This document shows, piece after piece, positions 1 through 9,744 of a DNA stretch of 64,000 nucleotides. This stretch comes from Promethearchaeota archaeon. GTDB taxonomy: Archaea > Asgardarchaeota > Lokiarchaeia > Sigyniarchaeales > SOKP01. The DNA is taken from the NCBI GenBank assembly GCA_019058445.1, contig JAHPZA010000001.1, forward strand, positions 62,001 through 126,000, written 5' to 3'. Position 1 is the stretch's first letter. The number at the start of each line of letters is the position of its first letter. Under the pieces are notes generated by a model, which worked only from the letters and a program-made list of their open reading frames with translations, searched no databases and was not told the origin of the DNA. The position numbers and the translations under genes were made by a program.

Positions 1-196
1 AGTTAAATTATATTATGAATGCAAATCGGAGTTTTTCTAACGATATCAATATTTAACAATTTATATATCTATGAAGTATTTTTACCCTTGATAAAATTTT
101 AATTATTAAGATTTTAACATAAAGACTTTACTTAATTTTTTAAATAAGAGTTAGATATTAATAAAACTGAAAATATTTGTATGTGGATGTAATACA

Positions 197-1087
197 ATGA
201 AAATAATTCCGAAAATGGTTAATAGTCATGTGAACTTTCAAAATCTTGGAATTAGAGAAGATGAAATTGAAGATCTTAAGTATATGATCGAAAAACATGA
301 GGAATTCAATGAAAATCTTGAGATTATTATAACTAAAAATTTAATACAAGATATAATTAAAGAAGATTTTAGAATTCGGGAAAAAATTCGTGAGAATATA
401 AATTCTTTTCGCTTAGATATTGCTCTTGGGAGATCTATCTCTAAAGAAGAATTATATAGTGAATATCAAGATATAAAAATATGTTATTGTACACATAAAA
501 ACAACTTTAATGCAACGATTCTCATAATTTTCCATGAATTATCTCATTTTAATGACTACTTTGATATTGATTATGATGATAAAAAGAAATGGATTAGTGG
601 TACTATAAGTATATCAAAAAATTTACAATTATACGTAAAAACCATATTAAACGAATTTTATGCAGAATATAATGTTGTAAAATTAATCAATAACCTCTCG
701 AGATATAAAAGATTTAAAAATGATTTAGAAAATCTGGCAAATTCTTTTCTTTATAATGCAAATAATCTTTATTTTGATAAATTAGTATACCAAAATAAGC
801 TTTCAAATATGGAATTAATGAACCTTTATTTTGAAAAGGGTTTTAAAAACTTATTTCATTTTTTAGGTTTAATGCGAGGTTTCGATGATATCACAGAAGA
901 TTTAAATTTACAGGATTCTTGGCAAGAATTTATTCAAAATAACAATCTTTTCAGTTCAAATTTTCTAAAATCTTTGAAGTCTGAATTATTTAAAAATTTT
1001 AATAAACAAAAGGAAATGATTGAAACCACTATACTCAATATGCTTAAAGAATATTTTAAGAGAAATCATAATATTGAATTTGGCTAA
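197..1087 (+). CDS. HExxH metalloprotease-like protein
   Basis: A 296-residue soluble protein. Residues 113-117 read HELSH, the zinc-binding HExxH signature of gluzincin and ImmA/IrrE-type metallopeptidases. The helix around residues 152-159 has two glutamates (E153, E157) in a FYAEY context that could supply the third zinc ligand, as in gluzincins. No signal peptide or membrane segment is visible. It opens an accessory island rich in nuclease and TIR-like genes, so a role in stress or antiviral proteolysis is an inference. Substrate and family are not recognised, and the motif alone does not prove activity. Confidence 0.6.
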   Translation: MKIIPKMVNSHVNFQNLGIREDEIEDLKYMIEKHEEFNENLEIIITKNLIQDIIKEDFRIREKIRENINSFRLDIALGRSISKEELYSEYQDIKICYCTHKNNFNATILIIFHELSHFNDYFDIDYDDKKKWISGTISISKNLQLYVKTILNEFYAEYNVVKLINNLSRYKRFKNDLENLANSFLYNANNLYFDKLVYQNKLSNMELMNLYFEKGFKNLFHFLGLMRGFDDITEDLNLQDSWQEFIQNNNLFSSNFLKSLKSELFKNFNKQKEMIETTILNMLKEYFKRNHNIEFG

Positions 1088-1472
1088 AAAACATATAGAT
1101 TATTGAGTAAAATATAATTAATTAATATCATGGAAGATTGAATGAACATTTAGATATACAACAATATTTCTTTTTAGGTAATATCTTCCTTTCTTTGCGA
1201 TTTTTCAATATCTAAAACAAAATTATTATCTTTTTTTATACTCATATTATTCATAATATCAACAGGGAGAAAAGCAAATAGTATTTTTTATAGTCAATAA
1301 GTAATTGAACAAGTCTAAACACAATTAATAAGTAATATAGGAATATACAAGGTTTTGTTTCTTTAAAATAACAATTATTGCATAATTATTATGTAATATT
1401 TAAATTTTTAAAACAACATACTATTAGCCCCACAAATAGATAAATCCAACTTAAATATAACAGCTTATATTC
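1088..1472. other. gene-free AT-rich stretch
   Basis: I see no convincing gene in these 385 bases. The longest minus-strand reading frame is only about 26 codons. A weak TATA-like stretch (cttaaata near 1449) sits about 25 bases before the next ATG, so that gene may be transcribed leaderless. Confidence 0.4.
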
Positions 1473-1649
1473 ATGAACGGTTACCGATGTCCACGCTGTA
1501 AAAATACCGAAATTATTGATTATGGAAATAGGTTTGACTGTCCGTTATGTGAGCTTGAATTTGAGGAAAAAGATACTGATGAGTTTAAGAATGAGGGTGT
1601 ATCCTTGCAATTAAAGAAAAGTTACGATTATAAAAGAACTAAAGAATGA
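1473..1649 (+). CDS. small zinc-ribbon protein (58 aa)
   Basis: ATG at 1473 opens a 58-codon frame. It has two CxxC knuckles, CPRC at residues 6-9 and CPLC at 23-26, a standard zinc-ribbon spacing, followed by a charged tail. Its function is unknown; such mini-ribbons often bind nucleic acid or other proteins. A degenerate copy of the 3' half of this gene lies at 15527-15634 in the same orientation, so the gene has been duplicated around the accessory island. No Shine-Dalgarno is visible; a TATA-like element about 25 bases upstream suggests a leaderless transcript. Confidence 0.6.
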   Translation: MNGYRCPRCKNTEIIDYGNRFDCPLCELEFEEKDTDEFKNEGVSLQLKKSYDYKRTKE

Positions 1650-1797
1650 AAATTGATTTAATAAGAAACATTCGATATCAAAATTATTGTATTTTTTAGG
1701 TAAATTTATTGAAGTTTCCAAAAGTTATAATCAATTGCAAATTTTTTTTAAAAATTTCAAATCTTAGTTCATTATTCATTCTCATGGATATAGAGAG

Positions 1798-2562
1798 TTA
1801 CCATTTAATTCTTAAAATCTTAAAGTCTCTTTCTCTTATAATAATACATTCAGAATTTTGTTCTTCATCATAAAATACATTTACCCCTGAAGATCCCTCT
1901 GGAAGCAAGTAAAAATTTTCTGTCTTTCGTTCCCCTCTATAATGGACTTCATAGATATAGTTTCTAGTTTTATTTTGAACATCTGGTCTTATTCTATCCC
2001 CGTTTTTGAGTATTAAAATATTACTATTCCCTGATTTTGCCATATTAATATCGGATGAAATTCTATCATCAGGAAACATTTTTTGATTCCAAAAATGAAC
2101 TAATAAAATAAATTTCAGATGAGGGTTTTTTTCTAAGTCTAATTTAGCCATTTTATCAATATTTTTTAAATAAACTTCTCGATAATATGAATTTGCAGGA
2201 AAATATTTGATTTCTTCAGACGACCATATCAATTGAACAATATTATGACTTTTTTCCTTTATAACTAAAGTAAAAGGACAGATATATTCATTGTAAAAAA
2301 CATTAATTCCTTGCCATCCAACTGGAAGATTTCTGAATTCCTCTTCTTTTCGCACTCCCGAATAGTGAATTTCGTACAATTTCTTCTCAGATTTATTCCA
2401 AATATCTGGTTCATAATTGTTTCCATTAGTTAATGTTAAGTGAGGAGGATATTTTTGAAAATAAGTTCGTACATCATCCTTCGGATGCTTCTCTTTCAAC
2501 CATTGAGCAACTTTTAATGTATAGAAAGCATGAGGATCATCATCAAATCTAATCTCATTCAT
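1798..2562 (-). CDS. two-repeat nuclease-like protein
   Basis: The 254 residues are built from two homologous halves. Each carries the pattern PD(I/V)xNK, about ten residues, YE(I/V)HYxGxRK, then (L)P(V/E)Gxx-G(I/V)NVFY and a final aromatic-rich strand ending in IxW or IKW. An Asp followed 10-12 residues later by ExH on a predicted strand resembles the PD-(D/E)XK nuclease core with His in place of Lys. That fold is my inference. No membrane segment is present. It stands alone on the minus strand between plus-strand accessory genes. Confidence 0.5.
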   Translation of the reverse strand: MNEIRFDDDPHAFYTLKVAQWLKEKHPKDDVRTYFQKYPPHLTLTNGNNYEPDIWNKSEKKLYEIHYSGVRKEEEFRNLPVGWQGINVFYNEYICPFTLVIKEKSHNIVQLIWSSEEIKYFPANSYYREVYLKNIDKMAKLDLEKNPHLKFILLVHFWNQKMFPDDRISSDINMAKSGNSNILILKNGDRIRPDVQNKTRNYIYEVHYRGERKTENFYLLPEGSSGVNVFYDEEQNSECIIIRERDFKILRIKW

Positions 2563-2821
2563 AGTGTTTTAAATAAAAATGAATTTACTTAATATATAGT
2601 ATCATTTTGAACTATTAAAACACTTATAAATTGCAAAATTATTATCACTTTGGTATAATAAATTTGTTAATGGAGGAGAATACTATAAAAAGTAATGTGC
2701 AATCTTCAATACTTAGAAATCCAATAGTGATTGCAGCATTTATTTAATCAACAATTTTTCTGTTCTTTGAGATTTTGATTATAAGACCGTTATCTTTTTC
2801 TATACTTTAGTATATATATTT

Positions 2822-4291
2822 TTAAGAATTAGGTATATATTTCAAAATATCTTCAATATAAGTTTTACATGGTTCAAAGTCTTCTTCAATAAATCTATTA
2901 TGGGCAAGATCATTTCTAATATTTGTTAACTTTTCAAAGGGTGCTTGAAATCTATATTTTTGATTAAAAAATTTTCTAAAGATGTTATTCCAATTCTTTC
3001 TATATAAAATTATATCGGAATAATTCATAAATGTGAGAAAATCTATTACTTGATATGTTCTTTTAGGTTCAATTATTTCTTTTTTTGATTTTAGGTCTTC
3101 TGCATCTTTTCGTATATCTTTTTGGATACCTTGATCCCACCAATCGTCACCATAATGTTTTTTTAATTGATTTTTAATAAATTGTCGAATTGTCAATTCA
3201 AAATCACTAATTAGATTATTAATTGTGTTCTTTTTTTCTCTTATATCTGTTATATTAACTCTAATATCTTTATACTCCTTTAAATAGTCTTTAGTTTCAT
3301 TTATGATACTTTCTGACTTTAATACAATTTCTTTTTTTAATTTAGTCAAAATAGTTGAATAATTATAGAAAACGTCATAATATTCAAATTCTTCATTATC
3401 AGAATTGATAATTTCAATAAACTTTAAATAACTGTTTATAATTTTAATAAGGTCAAATCTACCTCCCGCTTTAAATTGCTTATATAAAGACTTAAGCTTA
3501 AATCCATACTCAGATTTTTTTAATACCTTAAGGATATTTAAAGAATATAGATTCTGGATGTTAATGATTTCTATTTTTATCTCTTTTTGAAGATCTTCAT
3601 AATTAATGGATTCTGGATTATCTAAAATTGAGATAATACTATCATGTCTATCTTCAATATCATTATAAGCTTCTCTGATAATCTCATCAATTGTTAATTT
3701 TAATCGATTAATATATAGTTCTGTAATGTTAAATAATAAGAACCATGCTATGCAAAATATATAATATTTTAAAAAAGGATTTAAGAGGAATTCTAAAATT
3801 AAATCAGTATTTTTTTCAACATAAATCATTGAAAAATTTAATATAACTATTTCTATTAATATTAAAATGTAATATACTAATAGAAATATGCTAAGAATAT
3901 AGCCGCTAAATTTTATTCCATCAAAAATTCTAGCTTTAGAAAACCATGACTTACAACTCTCTAAAGAATTTTTATCGTCTAGTGTATTTCCAGAAAAAAG
4001 TATTTTTACTTCTCTATAGAATTTTTCATTATAATTTTTAACATTCTTTTTCCAAGGAAACTTAAATCTTATACCTATTATTACTAAAGGCCCTATAAAT
4101 GATAATGTAAATATGAGAAGAATTGTTACAAAAATTAAAAAATCTAAAGAATAATATAAAGAAGATAAAAATATGGCAGTAATAATATAATATATCCCTA
4201 ATACTTTTTCAAAAAATTTACCTTCTTTGATTTTTTTTCTACAGAATTCTATAAATTTCTCTTTATTAAATTCTTTCATTTTAATATTCAT
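2822..4291 (-). CDS. membrane protein with C-terminal HEPN-like motif
   Basis: A 489-residue protein. Hydrophobic segments lie near residues 30-50, 53-75, 128-152 and 170-190, which gives an N-terminal four-helix membrane part. A long charged, helical cytoplasmic part follows. Near the C terminus RNDLAH (R459 to H464) matches the R-x4-H active-site motif of HEPN ribonucleases. A membrane-tethered HEPN RNase would fit an abortive-infection effector; this is inference from the motif and neighbours. A second in-frame Met at residue 5 could be the true start. Confidence 0.5.
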   Translation of the reverse strand: MNIKMKEFNKEKFIEFCRKKIKEGKFFEKVLGIYYIITAIFLSSLYYSLDFLIFVTILLIFTLSFIGPLVIIGIRFKFPWKKNVKNYNEKFYREVKILFSGNTLDDKNSLESCKSWFSKARIFDGIKFSGYILSIFLLVYYILILIEIVILNFSMIYVEKNTDLILEFLLNPFLKYYIFCIAWFLLFNITELYINRLKLTIDEIIREAYNDIEDRHDSIISILDNPESINYEDLQKEIKIEIINIQNLYSLNILKVLKKSEYGFKLKSLYKQFKAGGRFDLIKIINSYLKFIEIINSDNEEFEYYDVFYNYSTILTKLKKEIVLKSESIINETKDYLKEYKDIRVNITDIREKKNTINNLISDFELTIRQFIKNQLKKHYGDDWWDQGIQKDIRKDAEDLKSKKEIIEPKRTYQVIDFLTFMNYSDIILYRKNWNNIFRKFFNQKYRFQAPFEKLTNIRNDLAHNRFIEEDFEPCKTYIEDILKYIPNS

Positions 4292-4482
4292 TGAATTTGT
4301 TTTCTAATATTATCTAAATTAAAATAACGAACATCTGAAAAATCAAACTGAAAAAACCTAAAAGAATGTAGGTTTTCAAATTTCTTCATAATAATCCTGA
4401 GATTTTTTTGCTTAATTTAAAACTAGCTAGTAAAAATATTAAATATCATTATTAAAGTATTAATCTACAAGAATAATGTAAA

Positions 4483-4504
4483 ATTTGGATTTCCAAATCC
4501 AAAT
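4483..4504. promoter_or_regulatory. 10-bp palindrome upstream of the TIR-like gene
   Basis: ATTTGGATTT and AAATCCAAAT are perfect inverted arms separated by CC. The palindrome sits in the 400-base divergent intergenic region between the membrane HEPN-like gene and the TIR-like gene, about 200 bases from each start. It could be an operator or a hairpin. The rest of 4292-4703 is AT-rich with no gene visible. Confidence 0.4.
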
Positions 4505-4703
4505 ATTATCATTATTAATAATTAACTATTTAATCAGTTTAAAAAATATTATAAAAAATTGGAAAAATAATCAGTTATAGATATATGAATTTTCTATATT
4601 CTTACTTTAATAATTTTTCAATTTGATATTATTCAAATTTAATAATGCAAATTATTTATTAGATAGTAGAAAATAAAAAGATAATCCATATTTGATTATT
4701 ATT

Positions 4704-5960
4704 ATGAGTAAAAACAATTCTTGCTATTGGTCTAAATCAAGAAATTGTAATAGGATTTCTTTCAAAGAGATTAAAGATATATTTATCATAGGTTCATGTG
4801 ATGAGGACAGAGAAGAATATATCGATATAATTAAGAAAATTATTCAAGAAATCGGATTATATCCTATTTTTGCAGAAGATTTAAAAGAAAATAATAATTT
4901 AGACGCATTTTGCGATAATATATGTAGTCATATAATCAGTTCAAGATTAATTATTAATGATATATCGGCTCCAATAAGAGAAATATGTAAAAAATGTGGT
5001 ACAACCGATTTTTTTCCAAGTTTAAATGTCTATTGGGAATATGGATATGCAGCAGGATTGGGGAAACCACAGATTGTTATTTGTGATCAAGAACAAATTA
5101 ATAAAATACCATTTGATGTTGCAGGAAAGCAAATTCAACCTTATACGAAAGAAACATTAGAAGAAATCTTAAAACCGTTAATTGAAAATGAATTGAAAAA
5201 TCCAATTCCAAAATCCAGATTCCAAGTATATTATTCTGATTCTGAAAGAAAGGAGATATCTGCTCAAGAAGTTGAAAATATTAAGCAAGAATTAAGAACA
5301 AGTATTTCTCAGAATGATTTAAAACTTATTTTTACCTTTTTTCCGAAATTTGAAGAACCAAATCTATTTCCCTTAGATAATGAAATGATTGAATTTTTAA
5401 AATTAAATTTACCAAGACGTGTTGATAAGAAATATCCTGTATTTAGAGGATTTTCGAATTTCGCTTTAAAGCCTACATATATCTCATATATTTCTGATTA
5501 TATATGGTTTGGAAATAATATTATTATAAATAGTGATGGAATTATTGGTTATGGGATATATGTTAATGGAGATAAAGCTTTGATTTATGGAAAAATTAAA
5601 ATGTTTCCCTTCCATGAAATTTTGAATTGCTTTCTTGCAATTTTAGGGTATATACAAAGGATATTTGAAAAAGAACAATATGATGATAATATTAATTTAT
5701 CCATGGATATAGAAAACATTTCAACTTATCGTTATACTGTTGGTAATTTAGAAACGTCTGCGGCAATTTATAATGAAAATATTGGCAAATTTAATGGTAA
5801 TGGTATAAGGCCAATAAAGAGAGAGATAAATCTTTTAGAGTTAAAGAATCCAAATTATAAAATTAAAATCTCTAAATTCTTTTTCAATTCAATCCTAAGA
5901 GGATTTGGCAAAACTGATTCAGATAAATATGAAGAATTTCTAAAAAAAATGCAAGATTAA
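4704..5960 (+). CDS. TIR-like / NDT-like nucleotide-binding protein
   Basis: The N-terminal 155 residues resemble the nucleoside 2-deoxyribosyltransferase-like and TIR-like fold. They run from an initial strand (FIIGSCDED), through YPIFAEDL, a helix with SRLIIND, to NVYWEYGYAAGLGKP, whose Glu is the expected catalytic residue of NAD-cleaving relatives. The C-terminal 230 residues are of unknown family and may sense or bind a partner. Translation can start at a TTG at 4692, but ATG at 4704 is preferred and gives 418 residues. Genes of this type serve as NAD-depleting effectors or nucleotide sensors in defence islands, which fits the surroundings; activity here is inferred. Confidence 0.6.
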   Translation: MSKNNSCYWSKSRNCNRISFKEIKDIFIIGSCDEDREEYIDIIKKIIQEIGLYPIFAEDLKENNNLDAFCDNICSHIISSRLIINDISAPIREICKKCGTTDFFPSLNVYWEYGYAAGLGKPQIVICDQEQINKIPFDVAGKQIQPYTKETLEEILKPLIENELKNPIPKSRFQVYYSDSERKEISAQEVENIKQELRTSISQNDLKLIFTFFPKFEEPNLFPLDNEMIEFLKLNLPRRVDKKYPVFRGFSNFALKPTYISYISDYIWFGNNIIINSDGIIGYGIYVNGDKALIYGKIKMFPFHEILNCFLAILGYIQRIFEKEQYDDNINLSMDIENISTYRYTVGNLETSAAIYNENIGKFNGNGIRPIKREINLLELKNPNYKIKISKFFFNSILRGFGKTDSDKYEEFLKKMQD

Positions 5961-6118
5961 CTTGATTATTATTTAAAGTGTTTTACAATTAATCTATGAA
6001 TATAGCATATTTTTGATCTTATTGATATTATATTTAATTTAATTAAAAAATATGAACATTTCTTTAAGTTTCTAATTTTTGAGTCTTCGTTAAATGAACA
6101 AATTATCGATATTTTAGG

Positions 6119-6168
6119 AATCATTAAATAATTGTTCAATGTATCTATAATTAATCATTAAATAATTG
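6119..6168. repeat. 16-bp direct repeat pair
   Basis: The sequence AATCATTAAATAATTG occurs at 6119-6134 and again, identical, at 6153-6168, in the leader just before the gene at 6195. Low complexity weakens the signal, but two exact 16-mers could be a repeated regulator site. Confidence 0.35.
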
Positions 6169-6194
6169 ATTAATAAAGAATAGTTGAATAAATT

Positions 6195-6656
6195 ATGAAT
6201 ACATTTGAAGATATAGAAAACAGAATAAATAGTATGATAGCTAAATTTGAACTCTACAAAACACATATAAGAAGTGAAATCAATAAAAATGAAAATTATT
6301 TGAGAATTAATTCCAAACTGATTAATTTAAATCAAGAAACTTTAGGATATTTCATAAATTCAAAAGATAAGAAAAAAACTGCTCGAGACCTTAAAAAGTT
6401 AAGAAGTGAAAGAAATGTATTACTAAAATTTTATGATAAATTTAAGCATTTTTATAATAAATTTTCAATACATTTCAATCATGTTATTCTAATATCACGA
6501 ATTAGTGCTTTAATTCTACAAAATGAGAAAATTTATAATCCCTTTTTCAAAGAAATTCTTGATAAAATTGATATAAAATTGAGTTTAATTTTAAAGAAAT
6601 TTTTTAAATTGAAAAATAAAGTAAAGAGATTTCATAATAATGTAAAAGATCAATAA
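6195..6656 (+). CDS. small basic coiled-coil protein
   Basis: A 153-residue Lys-rich, almost wholly helical protein with no recognised domain. The N-terminal half alternates charged and Ile/Leu residues in a coiled-coil-like manner (residues 1-75). The C-terminal half continues as amphipathic helices ending in a basic tail. It has its own leader with a direct repeat and is convergent with the large membrane protein gene at 6702. Function unknown; its place in a defence-like island is the only hint. Confidence 0.5.
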   Translation: MNTFEDIENRINSMIAKFELYKTHIRSEINKNENYLRINSKLINLNQETLGYFINSKDKKKTARDLKKLRSERNVLLKFYDKFKHFYNKFSIHFNHVILISRISALILQNEKIYNPFFKEILDKIDIKLSLILKKFFKLKNKVKRFHNNVKDQ

Positions 6657-6701
6657 AAATTTTTAAGAAATAATAATAATTTGACTAAGCAGATTTCATT
6701 C

Positions 6702-9173
6702 TTAAGGTTTATTTACTTCTGATAAATCAATTTTCCATTTTTTCATTGATTTATCATAAAAAATTTTGTTCTTTTTTTTCATTACTTCAAAGATATCTTT
6801 TAAACCATATTTTATTATCTCTTTTTTTGTAGCGGGTAAAATTTTTATTAATTTTCCAAATTCAGCTTTAGAATCTGTTATTTCTTTTATTTGATCTGAA
6901 TCATCTTCAGGTAGTTTTTCATTATCTCCCAAATTTGATAAAAATTTTAATATTAAATTAGGATTTGAAAGAATATTTGAGATTAATAACAAATCTGCTC
7001 CAATTTTATACCCAAATACACCCCAACTTCCTTCTCGCAAATCGATTGATTTTGAAAAGAAATCATTTCCTCTATACAATCCATTAATAATGTTTATTTT
7101 TTCGAGATAAACAGTTCTAATTAGATCAATATTTTTCAGTAAAAGTTTATTATTCAATTTTATGTTCTCATTATCAAGTGTCGTATAGGCAAGACATACT
7201 CCGAAATAACACAAGATACCAAAGTCTGTGTCTAAAAACTCAAAAAAAATATCTTCTATTTCAGAGTTTTGCCTTTTTAAAGTTTTTAAATAACCAAAAA
7301 AAATGGAAAGTGCTAATAAATGTTCAAAAATTATTTTTTTTTCGGTATATTTTCCAAATTCCTTGCCTAATTTCAAGATTTCATTGAATAAAATATTTGA
7401 AATAAGAATCCTAAAATCGTTTAAATCTAATTGATCAGTAGAGGATAATCCATCAAAATATAATTTAAAATCAATAATTACTCGGTTAAGTTGATCTAAA
7501 AAAGGTTCAAAGATTGATTCTCTTTTTTTTTCCTGTATTCGAATAATATGATTCCTATACAGCTTAATCAAAAAATCAGTCAATACCTTCGACCAATTTA
7601 ATAAGGATGGGTTAATTTTTGCATCCATGATAAAGGCTTCTTCACTAAGATAAATTTTTTTCCCATTCTCAATTTTGAAATCTCCTTCTTTTAATTTTGA
7701 GGGATTATAATAGGGATTTTTAAGATTTTTCGAAGTTAATATATTTGGAAATATTTCCTCAAAAACACTAAAAAAAATAGGATATCCATGCCATACATCA
7801 TAAACAGTTAACATGAGTTTTTTATAAGAATCAAATAAATTAAATTTTAATTCGAGAGGGAAATTCAATTTTATTAATTCTTTTATTCTATATAATTGAA
7901 CTCCTTTTATTACTAAATCATGAGTAGAATGTGATGCGATGATTGAGCCCATGGATTGTATTATTCTCACCAAAGGATTTCCATAATAATTTTCTGATTT
8001 CTCTAATATGACTGAGATTCTTTCTGCTATAATTTGAAATATTCTATTTGTTTTATCAAATAAGTTGGTAGCTTGTTTCGAATCAATTTCTTGATATCCA
8101 ATATCTTTAAATAAAAAAATTAATCCCTCAATAGAATAAGCCATAGAGAGATCAAAATACGGAGATTCGAGTGCACAAATTATATAACCTTCTAAAAAGT
8201 CAAGGATGCAAGATTCAAATGAAGGATTTTTCTCTAAAATTAAATTAATTTTGACTTGTACATTATCCCTTACAAATTCTCGATTTATATAAGGAGGAAC
8301 TGCAAGTCTTCCTAGATTTTTAAAGATATCTGGATCAGCGTATTCAGAAGATAATCTTATTTCCACTAATATGTTTAAAGCATCAATATTTATTTTTTCG
8401 AAATAAGAATTAAATAATTTGGTTGTTTTATTTAATTTCATAGATGGGAGTGCTTCTTTAGTATATTCAATTAAATTTCTTTTGGTTTTTTCTTCGAAAT
8501 CTCTATCTTCTTTATCAACTTTTGGGATAAAATTAGGTAAATCTAATTTAAATTTACTCTTTTTATATTCCTTATTAAAAACGCCATTGATAACCTTTAT
8601 TCTTTTTTCAAAAAAATCTAATGCTTTTATTGTAGTTGTACCCGATTTTAATAAAGGAAGGATTAGACAACCAAGTGTCATTATAATTAATAGAATGAGA
8701 GGAATTAAGATAATTAAAATTTGAATAATGAAATGTAGTTTTAATTGATATATGGAAAGAAATACTATAAAGATTATTTCAATTATATAAATAATTGAGA
8801 AATAAATTATATATCTCACAATATTTATAGATTCTTGAATATAATTACTGACAGTCGTACTTTTAGTAAATTTTAAAATTAATGCATAAATCGAAATTGA
8901 AAGAGTGAAAAATCCAAAAGTCCAGCTAATCAGAGAAATACTTATCGAAATTTCATGATTATCTTCAAATATATTTGAGTTAATAATCAGAAATCCTAGT
9001 AAAATTGAGATTATTGAGATTAAGAGTATATAGAACTTAATATCTTTAAAGAATGGTTTTTTAATTTGAAAATTTTTCTTATTCCCACTTTTAACAAAAT
9101 TTATTTTTAGTTTTTCCTTGGTTTTAGTAAAACTTTGAATTAATTTAGCTTTAATATTCATTTTTATTCCCAT
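6702..9173 (-). CDS. large membrane protein with cytoplasmic helical domain
   Basis: An 823-residue protein. After a basic N terminus, hydrophobic helices span about residues 46-66, 80-104, 116-140 and 147-175. The remaining ~640 residues are soluble, helical and acidic/basic mixed, without a motif I recognise. The architecture (four-helix membrane anchor plus big cytoplasmic sensor) parallels the smaller HEPN-like membrane protein at 2822, but no R-x4-H motif is seen here. Start could be Met1 or Met5. A role in defence is inference from location only. Confidence 0.5.
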   Translation of the reverse strand: MGIKMNIKAKLIQSFTKTKEKLKINFVKSGNKKNFQIKKPFFKDIKFYILLISIISILLGFLIINSNIFEDNHEISISISLISWTFGFFTLSISIYALILKFTKSTTVSNYIQESINIVRYIIYFSIIYIIEIIFIVFLSIYQLKLHFIIQILIILIPLILLIIMTLGCLILPLLKSGTTTIKALDFFEKRIKVINGVFNKEYKKSKFKLDLPNFIPKVDKEDRDFEEKTKRNLIEYTKEALPSMKLNKTTKLFNSYFEKINIDALNILVEIRLSSEYADPDIFKNLGRLAVPPYINREFVRDNVQVKINLILEKNPSFESCILDFLEGYIICALESPYFDLSMAYSIEGLIFLFKDIGYQEIDSKQATNLFDKTNRIFQIIAERISVILEKSENYYGNPLVRIIQSMGSIIASHSTHDLVIKGVQLYRIKELIKLNFPLELKFNLFDSYKKLMLTVYDVWHGYPIFFSVFEEIFPNILTSKNLKNPYYNPSKLKEGDFKIENGKKIYLSEEAFIMDAKINPSLLNWSKVLTDFLIKLYRNHIIRIQEKKRESIFEPFLDQLNRVIIDFKLYFDGLSSTDQLDLNDFRILISNILFNEILKLGKEFGKYTEKKIIFEHLLALSIFFGYLKTLKRQNSEIEDIFFEFLDTDFGILCYFGVCLAYTTLDNENIKLNNKLLLKNIDLIRTVYLEKINIINGLYRGNDFFSKSIDLREGSWGVFGYKIGADLLLISNILSNPNLILKFLSNLGDNEKLPEDDSDQIKEITDSKAEFGKLIKILPATKKEIIKYGLKDIFEVMKKKNKIFYDKSMKKWKIDLSEVNKP

Positions 9174-9744
9174 AAGTTTATATCTTTAGGTTTAAGTCTT
9201 TAATTATAAATTGTATATTATATTATAAGAAATAGACTTCTGCAAATTTGTAATTTTTGAATATCTTGTAACCATTTATTATATTAAAATTCATTAATAA
9301 TCCTTTAATGTTTTTTAAAGAAACAATGTGTAAAGTAATAATTTATTTTCCCTCCTATATAAAATGGTAATAATATAATATGTGAATCTATAGAAGTAAA
9401 ATAAATAAACTTAAAATATTGATAAAAATGAAAAAATGTGAGTTTAGCTAATATGTTCTGATTCAAAAATAAAGTTCGGAAAGATCAACCAAAAAGTTCT
9501 CATATCAATTTTAACCATTTAAATCACTTATTTTTAAAACACTACAATTTATAATCTAATTTTTAATCATTTTTGTCTTATTTCATAATAAAAAAAATAG
9601 TAATATATTATTTTACTCAATAACGTTTGCGATTTTTATTTAGAAAAAAATAATAACAATCTTGTTAATTATTAATTAAATCTTTAAGTCGAATATAAAT
9701 ATTCTAAAAAAATAAAAATTATAAAATAAAGTTTGGTGTTATAA
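9174..9744. other. 571-base intergenic region
   Basis: A divergent, extremely AT-rich spacer between the large membrane protein and the TIR-like gene at 9745. I see only short A/T runs and no gene or stable hairpin. The last bases contain the GGTGT Shine-Dalgarno used by the next gene. Confidence 0.4.

Noticed and set aside
2670..2747. 25-codon frame starting MEENTIKS and ending with a hydrophobic tail
   Set aside because: Too short and isolated. It could be a decayed gene end but has no homologue I recognise.
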